Positions 44,645 to 54,019 of a DNA stretch of 64,000 nucleotides are shown piece by piece. Source of the stretch: Pedobacter cryoconitis (lineage in GTDB: Bacteria > Bacteroidota > Bacteroidia > Sphingobacteriales > Sphingobacteriaceae). The stretch's first letter is position 1; each line of letters begins with the position of its first letter. The translations under genes were made by a program, and so were the position numbers. The DNA is taken from contig NZ_JACHCC010000004.1 of NCBI RefSeq assembly GCF_014207135.1, positions 248,001 through 312,000 of the forward strand. The letters are read 5' to 3'. Below the pieces are notes generated by a model. The model ran no database searches. It saw only the letters and a program-made list of their open reading frames with translations, and was not told the origin of the DNA.

Positions 44645-45613
44645 ATGACCAGTACAATTTATCAGCCGTTTAAAAACTTCGATTTTAAATATAAAAACTG
44701 CTTCCTGAGCGGGGATACTTTTACATCGCCAATAGTAGAGACTAATATCTTACCTGCATGGTTGCTGGAGAAGGCTAATTTTAGCGGAGATGAACAGATT
44801 AAATTGCTGGATGAAAGTATCAGGTCATACAATACACTCAAGGTACCCGTTAGCGAAGAGGTCTTGCTCAATTTCATTCAGCCTCTGGAAGAAAAAATAG
44901 CCGCGGCATTTGAAAAGGGATATGCAGGCGTGTCACAGCTGGATGAACTCGACCTGTTTAAATGGATAGGTAAGTTCTTATACAGCCTGATCTATATAGA
45001 AATGAATGCGGCTGTAAAATTGCAGCAGATCAGCGATGACGGCTTAAATATGTCGCAGGGTCTGATGCATAAATTCGGGAATCTGCAAACGATGATCCAG
45101 GGTATTTACCGTAGTGTAGTACTGGAGGATTTTACACCCTGGTCTATTGTGATTGTGCCATTAACACAGGACGATATCCCTTTTAGCTTCAGAGATGAAA
45201 TTAATACACTTACCTTCTCTTTAAAACTTAAGGATTTCGGAATCATAGCCTGTTTGCAGGATAATGGAACTAATAAACGTTATCACCAGGAAATCCTTGA
45301 TCAGATCACAGGTCAGCCGGTGACCGATCAGCAGTTTGAAGAGCTTTGTGCCAGGTTCTTTTACTCTGCCTATCTGTTTAACCGTTTACCTGAATACACC
45401 ATTATGCCGGTAGATGGTTCGGTTTATATCGATGCAATGCCTTTGAGGGGGACGATGAATAAGCCACTTTTTGATGTATGGCAGCACAAAACCTATGCAC
45501 AGGTACTGGAAAATTTCTGGAAACCATGGGGTAACCTGCTGATGGAAATCAGAAAAGATCCGACTGCACCAACAAGTTATTTTAATCCACCTTCTTTACC
45601 TCCGGCAGGTTAA
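44645..45613 (+). CDS. Conserved hypothetical protein
   Basis: The predicted 322-aa product has no signal peptide or transmembrane segment and is soluble. It has aromatic-rich segments (YQPFKNFDFKYKNCF, NILPAWLLEKANFSGDE), a helical centre (LFKWIGKFLYSLIYIEMNA) and a Pro-rich end (FNPPSLPPAG). I chose the ATG at 44645 because the upstream frame lies antisense to the epimerase start. I do not recognise a family. Its TAA overlaps the convergent rhomboid stop in TTAA. Confidence 0.65.
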   Translation: MTSTIYQPFKNFDFKYKNCFLSGDTFTSPIVETNILPAWLLEKANFSGDEQIKLLDESIRSYNTLKVPVSEEVLLNFIQPLEEKIAAAFEKGYAGVSQLDELDLFKWIGKFLYSLIYIEMNAAVKLQQISDDGLNMSQGLMHKFGNLQTMIQGIYRSVVLEDFTPWSIVIVPLTQDDIPFSFRDEINTLTFSLKLKDFGIIACLQDNGTNKRYHQEILDQITGQPVTDQQFEELCARFFYSAYLFNRLPEYTIMPVDGSVYIDAMPLRGTMNKPLFDVWQHKTYAQVLENFWKPWGNLLMEIRKDPTAPTSYFNPPSLPPAG

Positions 45614-46233
45614 CCGCCGAAACGGCCGGTAATCGCAGAGAGAAAATGTGGTACAATACCAGGCACAACCAGTATGGTGATGATGATCCCTGTAATGGCC
45701 CCGAAAAGGTGTGCGTCATGGTTGATGTTGTCCCTCGAATTTTTTGACATATAATAAGAGTACAACAGGTATAATACGCCGAATAACGCTGACCAGATCG
45801 GTATTGGTAAAGGAAAAATCATCAGGGTGTTCAGCGGGTAGAATAAAATATAGCTGAATAACACAGCAGAGATAGCTCCTGAAGCACCCAGGCTATGGTA
45901 ATGAAAATCATCTTTATGTTTGATCACTGAGGGGATATCACTCAGAATTAAGCCCAAAAAATAAATCAGGCCAAATCTCAGACTTCCGACAGTCGCTTCC
46001 AGATTGAATGCGAAGAAATAAAAGGTAAACATATTAAATATCAGATGCATCCAGCTTCCGTGGATCAGTCCGCTGGTAATCAATGTATAGACATTACTTC
46101 TGCGGTAAACACTGTAAGGATGAAGCATGAACTTTCCGTAAAGGGAAGGGTCATTGAATGCATATATACTGGTAACCAGCGTGAAGATGAAGATCAGGGA
46201 GGCAACAGGGGTGTTTATCAGGTATTCAATCAT
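45610..46233 (-). CDS. Rhomboid-family intramembrane serine protease
   Basis: This 207-aa membrane protease has six hydrophobic helices. The nucleophile Ser lies in HSLGASGAISAVLFS and the His in NHDAHLFGAITG, matching the GxSG...H dyad. The L1 motif region (YTLITSGLIHGSWMHLIFNM) is also typical. It cleaves transmembrane substrates. It starts one base after the stop of the upstream M14 peptidase and is co-transcribed with it. Confidence 0.92.
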   Translation of the reverse strand: MIEYLINTPVASLIFIFTLVTSIYAFNDPSLYGKFMLHPYSVYRRSNVYTLITSGLIHGSWMHLIFNMFTFYFFAFNLEATVGSLRFGLIYFLGLILSDIPSVIKHKDDFHYHSLGASGAISAVLFSYILFYPLNTLMIFPLPIPIWSALFGVLYLLYSYYMSKNSRDNINHDAHLFGAITGIIITILVVPGIVPHFLSAITGRFGG

Positions 46234-46234
46234 A

Positions 46235-47974
46235 TTATTTGGAATCGTTTTTTATATTTTTCTGCAATCTAGTAATTGGATAGCGTAAATGCGTGTTTTC
46301 GTAGTAATTAGAGTTTTTGTACACAAACTCCAGTTGTGCTGCCGGATTCTGGGCAAAAGAACTGTCACTCAGTTTTTTTTGGTCCAGTTTTGTCTTCAGA
46401 TCAGGGTTTTCTTTTAATAATCCGGCTGCTGTATCTTCAAATACATAGGCAGAATAATGTTCTTTCTGATCTAAAACAGAATCGAAAAAATTCCAGTTAA
46501 AGAAGGAGTCAGTTGCCTGTGGTTCCAGTGTTTCCATGATGTACCTGTTTTGCGGCTGGTCAGTATAAACAAGGTAATCACCTTTATAGAAGTTCAGCGT
46601 CTGGTTTTTTGTACTGAGCTGAACACTGTTGTGCAGGTAATGGCCTTCATAAGGTCTTGATGCAGTTTTATAGTCACTGATATAATAAACGTCAACAGCT
46701 AAAGTCATATTGTCTTTTAGCTCCTGTACTTTTACGCCGTTTAGTTTCAGTAGTTCAACGACCCTGTCCCATGCTTTGGGGATGATATAAGCAACCGGTT
46801 TTTCTACGGTGACCTGGGGTTCAAATTTATTCCAGTACTTGATTTCTTTCGTGTAAGGTGCATTCCTGTCGTAATAAAGTCTGTCAGCACCACTTACTGC
46901 ACTTGGTTTATATTTGGCTTCAAAACCCTTGAACGATAACAGCTCATAAGTATTTTCATTCAGCTTCCAGCTCAGCGGGAATTCCTTTTGTTTGCTGACA
47001 GCTTCGTCTGCTTTCCGTCGGTTCTCACCAATTATTTTCGCATCTCTGCTCACCAGGTCAATATAGGTTTGTAATAACTGGTAAGTGGATTCTACTCTTT
47101 TTTGATAGACCTTAAGCATATGGGTCTCCGGCATAAAGCCGATTGTATTATGCAGCGCGGCATAACCGGTCGAATAACGCGGGGTTTCCAGGAAACCAGT
47201 TATTCCTGCATCCGGCGTATTTTCTATGGAGTTGATATAAGGGATCAGCTCATAACCTTTTTTCTTCATCTCTGCATAAAGTGCAGGAACCATGGTCTGC
47301 GTCAGGTAACCTGCAAGAACTGGGTTCAGTTTGTCTTTCTGAGTCGGGATCAGGGTCATGGTGTACTGGTAATCAGCCCCATTGCTGGTATGGGTATCTA
47401 CAAAAATTTCTGGTTGCCAGAGATTGAATATTTCCTGAAAAGCTGCCGAATTTTTCGAGTCCGTTTTAATAAAGTCCCGGTTCAGATCATAATTTTTACT
47501 GTTCCCCCTGAAACCATAAGCTTCAGGGCCGTTCTGGTTTGCCCTGGACGTGCTGCTGCGATTGAAAGAGCCGTCGATATTGTAAATGGGAATGATGCAG
47601 ATCACTACATTTTCTGGTAAACGGTTACCCTTGAGCAGGTCTCTTGCCAGCATCATAGAAGCATCAATACCTTCAGGTTCTCCGGGGTGAATCCCGTTGT
47701 TGATCAATAATATTCTTTGATTGTTTTTTCTGATCTCAGCGGGATTAAAGATTTTGTTCCTGGACAACACCAGCAGATTAAGTGGTTTCCCGAAATCAGT
47801 ATTACCATAGGAAAGCAATTTGGCCTGAGGATAAGTCTTAGCCAGTTGTTTGTAATAATCAATAGCTTGCTGATAAGTGGCAGTTTGATTCTTATTACTG
47901 AGTTCGTAAGGCGTTTGCTGTGCAAATGTTTCCATCGTTAAGGTAAGGCTTAAAAACAATAAAAAGTACTTCAT
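46235..47974 (-). CDS. M14-family zinc carboxypeptidase, exported
   Basis: This 579-aa secreted metallopeptidase has a signal peptide ending near residue 19 (ETFAQ). Zinc ligands are HPGEPEG (His and Glu) and the His in FVDTHTSNG; the catalytic Glu region is likely FMPETHMLK. NYDLNRDF and IYNIDGSFNR are further M14 signatures. The C-terminal third is a beta-rich domain unlike the short carboxypeptidases. It probably degrades peptides outside the cell. It is co-transcribed with the rhomboid protease. Confidence 0.9.
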   Translation of the reverse strand: MKYFLLFLSLTLTMETFAQQTPYELSNKNQTATYQQAIDYYKQLAKTYPQAKLLSYGNTDFGKPLNLLVLSRNKIFNPAEIRKNNQRILLINNGIHPGEPEGIDASMMLARDLLKGNRLPENVVICIIPIYNIDGSFNRSSTSRANQNGPEAYGFRGNSKNYDLNRDFIKTDSKNSAAFQEIFNLWQPEIFVDTHTSNGADYQYTMTLIPTQKDKLNPVLAGYLTQTMVPALYAEMKKKGYELIPYINSIENTPDAGITGFLETPRYSTGYAALHNTIGFMPETHMLKVYQKRVESTYQLLQTYIDLVSRDAKIIGENRRKADEAVSKQKEFPLSWKLNENTYELLSFKGFEAKYKPSAVSGADRLYYDRNAPYTKEIKYWNKFEPQVTVEKPVAYIIPKAWDRVVELLKLNGVKVQELKDNMTLAVDVYYISDYKTASRPYEGHYLHNSVQLSTKNQTLNFYKGDYLVYTDQPQNRYIMETLEPQATDSFFNWNFFDSVLDQKEHYSAYVFEDTAAGLLKENPDLKTKLDQKKLSDSSFAQNPAAQLEFVYKNSNYYENTHLRYPITRLQKNIKNDSK

Positions 47975-48014
47975 TAGAATTTGATGTTAGCGCGTTATGA
48001 TTAGTTTCATCAGG

Positions 48015-48725
48015 TTAAAACCTCCTGAAGGTCTTCTTAAACAATCCCAGTTTACCAAAGTTATACTTCACCCCGACAGTATAGAAATTATAGATATTCG
48101 TTTTGCCTGATTTACGGGTTATGCTGGTATTGTCATAGCCGTCCAGTCCTTCGCCCAGGGTAATATTGCTCTGGCAGTTAAAGTTAAGTACGTATCTGTA
48201 AAAGCCTTCATGATCCGGGAAATAAAAGTTTATCCCCAGGTTCAGGGGAAAATAAACGTCAGACGAAGTATCATCTCCCGGATAATAAACAGGCGGGTCT
48301 GTGAAGCTGTAACGGTTAATTCCTTTCATCTTGTTTTTAATAACCCCAATTCCAGAGCCAATATATAAGCCTTTGAGGTTATTAAAAGAGTTATTATAGT
48401 TAAAATCTATAATTTGTCCCAAAGATATTTTAAAATTGAATGACCCCGTCAGGTAGGAATTAATGAATTGGCGGTTGTCAGGATCAGTGCGGATACTACC
48501 TCCGTTGATTTCCCCTTTCTGAAGCTCCAGTCCGATACTGAGGAAGGGGGTCAGCAGATAATCCAGCGTGCCGTATCCTGCTGCGCCAAAATCATGTTTC
48601 CGGAGATCTGTAAAGGATTGAGTGATACCTCCCCCTGCGCCGACAGAAAGTTTGTAAAAATTTGACTGTGCAAATGAAGAAAATGTAACGGCCAGTAGAA
48701 CGGTTATTATAAGTATCCTTTTCAA
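48015..48725 (-). CDS. Exported outer-membrane beta-barrel-like protein
   Basis: This 236-aa protein has a signal peptide ending near residue 19 (FSSFAQ) and alternating hydrophobic/polar strands with Gly-rich turns (SVGAGGGITQSFTDL, YIGSGIGVI, FYTVGVKYNFGKLGLF). That pattern fits a small outer-membrane barrel of 8-10 strands. The family is not recognised. It is divergent from pepT. Confidence 0.6.
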   Translation of the reverse strand: MKRILIITVLLAVTFSSFAQSNFYKLSVGAGGGITQSFTDLRKHDFGAAGYGTLDYLLTPFLSIGLELQKGEINGGSIRTDPDNRQFINSYLTGSFNFKISLGQIIDFNYNNSFNNLKGLYIGSGIGVIKNKMKGINRYSFTDPPVYYPGDDTSSDVYFPLNLGINFYFPDHEGFYRYVLNFNCQSNITLGEGLDGYDNTSITRKSGKTNIYNFYTVGVKYNFGKLGLFKKTFRRF

Positions 48726-48820
48726 GTTATGCTGATTGTTTATAGATAAAATATCATCTTTGGTTATCTTTAGCGCCTGGGTAATATAAATTTAAACGGG
48801 CCTTTACTTTTTTTAAAATT

Positions 48821-50077
48821 ATGCTAAAATATCAGAACACAGGTAAAACTTTACAAAATAGATTTACTGAATATGTAAAAATAGATACACAGTCTGATCC
48901 TGAGTCGGCAAGTGTCCCTTCGACAGAAAAGCAAAAAAATCTGGGGAAGGTGCTCGTAGCGCAGCTATTGGAAATAGGTGTGTCTGATGCGCATCTCGAT
49001 GAATACGGATATGTTTATGCGACTATCCCTTCGAATACGGAAAAAGATGTTCCGGTAATTTGTTTCTGTTCCCATATGGATACCTCGCCGGATTGCAGCG
49101 GTTATGGAGTAAAGCCAATTATACATACCAATTATCAGGGGGAGGACCTGGTGTTACCCGATGATCATACAGTAGTACTCAGAATGAGCGAACACAGAGA
49201 CCTGAAGGACCAGATTGGTAATGATATTATTACGGCCAGCGGAACTACCTTGCTAGGGGCGGATAATAAGGCTGGTTTAGCAGAAATTATGGAAGCTGCG
49301 GCTTTTCTGATGCAGCATCCGGAGATTAAGCATGGTAAAATAAGAATTCTGTTTACACCTGATGAAGAAATTGGCAGAGGGGTTGACAAAGCAGACCTTA
49401 AGAAACTGGGTGCTGATTTTGCGTATACCATTGATGGAGAAACCTGCGGCTCTATTGAGGATGAAACTTTCTCAGCGGATGGGGCTGTGTTAATTATACA
49501 TGGTGTCAGTTCACATCCGGGTTTTGCAAGAGGTAAAATGGAAAGTGCTATTAAAATCCTGAGTGATATCATCAGTGCATTACCAAAAGACAGGCTGACT
49601 CCTGAGGCTACGGCCAAAAAGGAAGGCTTTTTACATCCGGTAACTATGCACGGAAATGTAGAGCAGGCAGAAGCACATTTTATTATCCGTGATTTTGATG
49701 ATGCTTTATTAGCGGAACACGGACAGACACTGGAAACTATTGTTAAACAGGTGATGACTGCTTATCCTAACTCTACCTATGAACTTAAAATTAAAGAACA
49801 GTACCGTAATATGAAAAAGGTACTGGATCAGCATCCTCAGGTATTGGAATATGGTGTTCTGGCTATCGAAAGAGCAGGTATACAGGTTAAAAAACAAAGT
49901 ATCAGAGGAGGAACAGACGGATCGAGATTATCTCTGATGGGGCTGCCTTGTCCGAATGTTTTTGCCGGAGAACATGCTTTCCATGGCAAGCAGGAATGGG
50001 CTTCCGTGCAGGACATGGAAAAAGCAGTTGAAACTATCATTAATATTGCTCAGATCTGGGAAGAAAAGAGTAAATAA
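48821..50077 (+). CDS. pepT: Peptidase T (tripeptide aminopeptidase, M20)
   Basis: This 418-aa cytoplasmic enzyme removes the N-terminal residue from tripeptides. Zinc and catalytic residues are seen in CFCSHMDTSPD (His, Asp), TTLLGADNKAGLAEIM (Asp), LFTPDEEIGRGVDK (Glu pair), AYTIDGETCG (Asp) and the C-terminal AGEHAFHGKQEW (His). IDTQSDPESASVPST is the typical start. Length fits the family. It ends one base before the convergent LLM oxidoreductase gene ends. Confidence 0.95.
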   Translation: MLKYQNTGKTLQNRFTEYVKIDTQSDPESASVPSTEKQKNLGKVLVAQLLEIGVSDAHLDEYGYVYATIPSNTEKDVPVICFCSHMDTSPDCSGYGVKPIIHTNYQGEDLVLPDDHTVVLRMSEHRDLKDQIGNDIITASGTTLLGADNKAGLAEIMEAAAFLMQHPEIKHGKIRILFTPDEEIGRGVDKADLKKLGADFAYTIDGETCGSIEDETFSADGAVLIIHGVSSHPGFARGKMESAIKILSDIISALPKDRLTPEATAKKEGFLHPVTMHGNVEQAEAHFIIRDFDDALLAEHGQTLETIVKQVMTAYPNSTYELKIKEQYRNMKKVLDQHPQVLEYGVLAIERAGIQVKKQSIRGGTDGSRLSLMGLPCPNVFAGEHAFHGKQEWASVQDMEKAVETIINIAQIWEEKSK

Positions 50078-50078
50078 G

Positions 50079-51089
50079 TTATTTCAGATACATTGCTGCC
50101 AGTAATTCATAAGAGCGTATACGCTCTTCGAAGCCCTCGGTAATGGTGACGGCCATTAGCTCGTCTACCTGGTAATTGGTAAGCAATGTATCTATTTTTT
50201 CCTTCAGGACATCCGGTGTTCCGCTCAACACCCTTTGTCTGTTATGGTTGATCCTTTCCTGTTCGGCGCTATTGTAGCTGACATTTTTAATATCCTCATA
50301 ACTTACAGAAAATAATCTGCCTCCTTTTTCAAGCTGGAGAAAACGATAGTCCATCAGTGCCTGCTGACGGGAAATAAGCTCCTCATCTTCCGAGCAAAAA
50401 ACAAATACGCTGACGTTAGCTTCCGGGGCAATATTATCTATAGAGGGTTGGAAGCGTTCACGGTAAAGCTGTACGGCTTCGGGGCCACCATGAGGATTAA
50501 TAAAATGGGCAAATGACATATTCATGCCAAAATGAGCTGCAAATATACCACTCTGACCACTGGAGCTTAACAACCATAGTGGCGGGACGGTAAGTGCTTT
50601 GGGAATGGCAGTAATTTTTTCCTGTATCGTACCTGGTTCCGCCGTATCATGCAGATAGTTTCTCAGATCAACCAACTGTTCTAAAAAGTCCTGTTCTTTC
50701 CATTGATTGGAAGGATTGAGTATACTCGCTGTGATCCTGTCTGTACCTGGTGCCCTGCCCAGACCGAGATCTATTCTCCCCGGGAACAATACTTCGAGCA
50801 TCCGAAAGTTTTCAGCAACCTTCAGGGCACTGTGATTCGGTAACATGACGCCTCCGGATCCTAATCTTATATTTTGGGTTTCTCCTGCCAGATGTGCAAT
50901 CAGCACTTCGGGTGTGGAGCCAGCAAGTGTGGTGGTATTATGATGTTCTGAAACCCAGAAACGGGTATAGCCTAAATTGTCGGCCAGTTTTGCAAGTTCA
51001 ATGGTTTCTTTGATAGCCTGACTGGCAGTCACACCTTTTCTGACAGGTGACTGATCAAGGATGCTCAACCGGATATTTTTGCTGCTCAT
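50079..51089 (-). CDS. LLM-class flavin-dependent oxidoreductase
   Basis: This 336-aa luciferase-like protein uses reduced FMN or F420-type flavin; in this phylum FMN is expected. Typical segments are LDQSPVRKG, GYTRFWVSEHHNTTTLAGST, IRLGSGGVMLPNHS, VLFPGRIDLGLGRAPGTD and PLWLLSSSGQSGIFAA. The substrate is unknown. It stands alone on the minus strand. Confidence 0.9.
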   Translation of the reverse strand: MSSKNIRLSILDQSPVRKGVTASQAIKETIELAKLADNLGYTRFWVSEHHNTTTLAGSTPEVLIAHLAGETQNIRLGSGGVMLPNHSALKVAENFRMLEVLFPGRIDLGLGRAPGTDRITASILNPSNQWKEQDFLEQLVDLRNYLHDTAEPGTIQEKITAIPKALTVPPLWLLSSSGQSGIFAAHFGMNMSFAHFINPHGGPEAVQLYRERFQPSIDNIAPEANVSVFVFCSEDEELISRQQALMDYRFLQLEKGGRLFSVSYEDIKNVSYNSAEQERINHNRQRVLSGTPDVLKEKIDTLLTNYQVDELMAVTITEGFEERIRSYELLAAMYLK

Positions 51090-51164
51090 AGGGGGTAAAA
51101 TGAACAGTAAAAATACAGTCTCAGGTTTTGATAATGGATTTTCTGAATTATTTTGACTTCCAGA

Positions 51165-51854
51165 TTATTGAGCAACTCTCATCTCTGCCAGATACTGATC
51201 CTCTCCGTCATCAAATAGCAGGTGGCATTCCCAGCCGCATTCTTTAGCAATGACTTTGAGTAAGGCAGGATCCAGGTACAACCAGTTAAACCACTCCCCT
51301 TTCTGATCCTTGTATTCGTATTGATAGGCTATTTCTCCATGGTATTTATCAAGAGGTTTCTCCATCTCCTCATATAAATAGGAAATGTCTGAAGTGTCAA
51401 ATAATAACTGTCCGTCTTCATTCAGTAATGATTTAGCATGGTTCAGGAATGTTTTGAAGCCATCCAGAGTGCCTGTAAGCCCAATTCCGTTCATCAGAAA
51501 TAATAAGGTGTCAAATTTCTCACCCTGGTAACTGAATACATCACCCTGTACGGCATTTTTTACGCCCCTGTTTTTCATGATTGAAACAGCAGCGGCAGAA
51601 ATATCCAGCGCGACCACATCGAAACCCCGCCCCTGAAGGATTAGTGCATGGCTGCCGGCTCCTCCGCCAACATCCAGTACCCGGCCTTCGCAAAGATCCA
51701 TAGCTTCCAGTTCAATATCCGGCATCTCTTCTTCCGTCCGAAAAAAGATGTCTACGGGCATCTCTTCTGGTTCGTCATATGAATTATGCAGCCATAAGGT
51801 GGCTGCATTACCGTTGGTAAACTGATCTTGTAAAGCATTTCCGAAAACATCCAT
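51165..51854 (-). CDS. Class I SAM-dependent methyltransferase
   Basis: This 229-aa methyltransferase has the SAM-binding motif RVLDVGGGAGSHALIL at about residues 55-70, then FDVVALDISAAAVSIM (acidic loop) and FDTLLFLMNGIGLTGTL (motif II region). The acceptor is unknown. I chose the ATG at 51854; the upstream TTG at 51863 overlaps a TATCTTTG box (51861-51868, minus strand) that would place the transcript start at or near the ATG. The beta-CASP nuclease gene ends upstream. Confidence 0.88.
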   Translation of the reverse strand: MDVFGNALQDQFTNGNAATLWLHNSYDEPEEMPVDIFFRTEEEMPDIELEAMDLCEGRVLDVGGGAGSHALILQGRGFDVVALDISAAAVSIMKNRGVKNAVQGDVFSYQGEKFDTLLFLMNGIGLTGTLDGFKTFLNHAKSLLNEDGQLLFDTSDISYLYEEMEKPLDKYHGEIAYQYEYKDQKGEWFNWLYLDPALLKVIAKECGWECHLLFDDGEDQYLAEMRVAQ

Positions 51855-51860
51855 CGGGGG

Positions 51861-51868
51861 CAAAGATA
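51861..51868 (-). promoter_or_regulatory. -7 box just upstream of methyltransferase start
   Basis: On the minus strand this reads TATCTTTG, a full match to TAnnTTTG, followed by six bases and the ATG. A TTTG lies 15 bases upstream of the box, closer than usual. Confidence 0.4.
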
Positions 51869-51869
51869 T

Positions 51870-53273
51870 CTAAATATTACAATCAAATACGTGGTGATGT
51901 TCCGGGATCATGACCTGTTTGAACCCATGATCATTCAGCCTGCTGGCAAAATGCTGCTGAACAGGATACTCTCCGTGTACCAGGAAAAGCTGTTTAACCT
52001 GTTCCGGGCGCTGAGAAGAAAGGAAATGAAGTAAATCTTCGTAATCTCCGTGTGCACTCATGGATTTGATGGATTGTATTTCTGCAACCACCTGATAGGT
52101 CTCTCTGAAAAGGTACACCGATTGATCGCCTGCCAGTAAACGGCCTCCTAATGAACCTGGTGAACAATAACCGACCATCAGAATCGTGTTTTTGTGATCA
52201 CCGATCGTATTGCGGATATGATGTCTTACCCTGCCTCCATCGGCCATGCCTGATGCCGATATAATCACACAGGGCCTGCTGTCATTATTCAGCGCTTTGG
52301 ATTCTTCTACGCTTTCTATGAATTTCAGGCCTTTGAAGTCAAATGGATCATGATCTGTCTTCATGACTTCTTTCACACCGTTATTATAGACCTCAGGATG
52401 ATCTTTCAATACCTGAGTGGCCTGCATAGACAATGGGCTGTCTACATAATAATTGACAGCTGGTAATTTGTGCTTCAGTTCAAGGCTGTTTAAAGCATAC
52501 AATAGCTCCTGGGTTCTGCCTACGCTGAATGCCGGAATTACTACCTTACCCTTTTTGACCATACAGGTCTGCTGAATGATCTCGAACAACATATTTTCGA
52601 TCGGTTCAAGGTCTTTGTGCAGAGAGTCTCCATAAGTAGACTCCATAATTATATAATCTGCCTGTGAGAAAGTCTGAGGGCTTTTTAACAGGAGGTCACC
52701 ATAACGGCCAACGTCACCACTGAAAGTAAGCCTGGTAGATTTTCCGTCTTCTTTTAAGGTAAGGTGAACAGCTGCGCTTCCTACGATATGTCCTGCATCA
52801 GTGAATGATACGGTTATCGCCGGACTAATGGCAAAATCTGTATTATAGTCTATCGTTTTAAACAAGGTTAATGTCTTGACTACATCTTCCTCTGTATAAA
52901 GTGGCTGTTCTTCTGGTTCGCCTTCAGGTCTCTTCTTATTTGCATATTCAGCATCCTGTTCCTGAATCTTTGCCGAGTCCAGTAACAGGATCCGGGTCAG
53001 GTCTTTAGTTGCAGGGGTACTATATATATGTCCTGCAAATCCTTGTGCAACTAACCGGGGGATTAATCCACAATGGTCAATATGTGCATGTGAAAGAATA
53101 AGGTGTGTTACTTTTGAAGGGTCAAAGCCAAAGTTGCTGTTGAGGTTTTCTGTCGCTTCTCCCATGCCCTGAAACAGGCCACAGTCTAGTAGTATTTGGG
53201 TGTTGTCATTCAGGGTAACAAGGTGTTTGCTACCAGTAACGGTGCGTGCTGCACCGTGGAAAGCGATCTTCAT
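51870..53273 (-). CDS. Metallo-beta-lactamase / beta-CASP RNA-processing nuclease
   Basis: This 467-aa protein belongs to the CPSF-like beta-CASP group, which cuts RNA. Motif 2 is LSHAHIDHCG, motif 3 DAGHIVGSAAVH, motif 4 FSGDVGRYG, and beta-CASP motif A has the Glu in IIMESTYGDS. The later IKSMSAHGDYEDL (motif B His) and FLVHGEYPVQQHF (motif C) complete the site. Cytoplasmic RNA processing or decay is likely; the exact RNA target is unknown. Confidence 0.92.
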   Translation of the reverse strand: MKIAFHGAARTVTGSKHLVTLNDNTQILLDCGLFQGMGEATENLNSNFGFDPSKVTHLILSHAHIDHCGLIPRLVAQGFAGHIYSTPATKDLTRILLLDSAKIQEQDAEYANKKRPEGEPEEQPLYTEEDVVKTLTLFKTIDYNTDFAISPAITVSFTDAGHIVGSAAVHLTLKEDGKSTRLTFSGDVGRYGDLLLKSPQTFSQADYIIMESTYGDSLHKDLEPIENMLFEIIQQTCMVKKGKVVIPAFSVGRTQELLYALNSLELKHKLPAVNYYVDSPLSMQATQVLKDHPEVYNNGVKEVMKTDHDPFDFKGLKFIESVEESKALNNDSRPCVIISASGMADGGRVRHHIRNTIGDHKNTILMVGYCSPGSLGGRLLAGDQSVYLFRETYQVVAEIQSIKSMSAHGDYEDLLHFLSSQRPEQVKQLFLVHGEYPVQQHFASRLNDHGFKQVMIPEHHHVFDCNI

Positions 53274-53295
53274 CTATAAGGTATTTAATTTTAAT

Positions 53296-53322
53296 GATAA
53301 CGCCGGTAAAACCGGCGTTATC
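53296..53322 (-). terminator. Hairpin after YtxH gene
   Basis: GATAACGCCGGT and ACCGGCGTTATC form a perfect 12-bp stem with a 3-base loop, four bases after the YtxH stop on the minus strand. The sequence beyond is AT-rich without a clean T run, so termination is likely but may be weak. Confidence 0.65.
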
Positions 53323-53326
53323 TATT

Positions 53327-53533
53327 TTAGGCTCTTACTTTTGCTATTGTGTCTTTTACGTTACCGGCTACATCAGATAGCTTATCTTTGGAAGCGTCCA
53401 GTAAATCACAGAACCAGTCTGTAACTTTGTCTTTAAGGTCATCACTCTTGTCTGAAGATAAAACTAATGCTACCGCAGCACCTAGGGCAGCTCCTGCTAA
53501 TATACCTGCAACTATTTTTGTTTCTTTTGTCAT
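53327..53533 (-). CDS. YtxH-domain small protein
   Basis: This 68-aa protein has a Gly/Ala-rich hydrophobic helix (KIVAGILAGAALGAAVALVL) followed by SSDKSDDLKDKVTDWFCDLL and a helical tail, the pattern of YtxH general stress-type proteins. It is likely a membrane-anchored small protein; the function is unknown. Confidence 0.85.
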   Translation of the reverse strand: MTKETKIVAGILAGAALGAAVALVLSSDKSDDLKDKVTDWFCDLLDASKDKLSDVAGNVKDTIAKVRA

Positions 53534-53609
53534 GATAATTGTCTTTTTTGTATGAGGATAACAATATGAGGATAAAAAGGTTCATTTTTATTTAAAAAAA
53601 GGATATTTA

Positions 53610-53978
53610 ATGCTGAGAACTTTATCCTATCTGAATCTGGTGTTTGCAGTTGTTTATTTCCTCGCTTATCTGCAGGATGGCAACAGAATCGTGGTTTTCG
53701 GTTTGCTTGTCGTGGTTGTATTTAACTGGATGGCTTTGCTGAACCTGGAGAACGAAAAGCGCGACTGGTCCCTGTGGCAATGGCTTTGCGCGGGAATAAC
53801 TCTATTATATGCTTTGTATATGGGTTATGGAGCTGTTTCTTTATTCATTGATGCTATTGGGCACCACTATTACCCGGGAGTAACGATCAGACTGATTATT
53901 TCGGGGCTATTATTCGATTTTACTATCTTTTTGCAGCTTTTAAAGAGCTGGTATGAAAAAATAGATAAAAAAAGATGA
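53610..53978 (+). CDS. Small hypothetical membrane protein
   Basis: This 122-aa protein has four hydrophobic helices (LNLVFAVVYFLAYL, IVVFGLLVVVVFNWMALL, WLCAGITLLYALYMGYGAV, IRLIISGLLFDFTIFLQLL) and a charged end. I do not recognise a family. It lies upstream of the ribosomal operon; its stop is 7 bases before the -33 box of the rplM promoter. Confidence 0.65.
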   Translation: MLRTLSYLNLVFAVVYFLAYLQDGNRIVVFGLLVVVVFNWMALLNLENEKRDWSLWQWLCAGITLLYALYMGYGAVSLFIDAIGHHYYPGVTIRLIISGLLFDFTIFLQLLKSWYEKIDKKR

Positions 53979-53985
53979 GTAACTA

Positions 53986-54016
53986 TTTGACAATTAAACA
54001 TATTAATCTATCTTTG
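53986..54016 (+). promoter_or_regulatory. Consensus Bacteroidetes promoter of the rplM operon
   Basis: TTTG at 53986-53989 and TATCTTTG at 54009-54016 are separated by exactly 19 bases, matching the published -33/-7 consensus for the primary sigma factor of Bacteroidetes. The transcript would begin near 54022, giving a leader of about 50 bases before the GTG start. Confidence 0.88.
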
Positions 54017-54019
54017 CAG

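Noticed and set aside
47102..47620. 172-codon antisense frame inside the M14 peptidase gene
   Set aside because: Shadow frame of a gene with strong protein motifs; no signal or family of its own.
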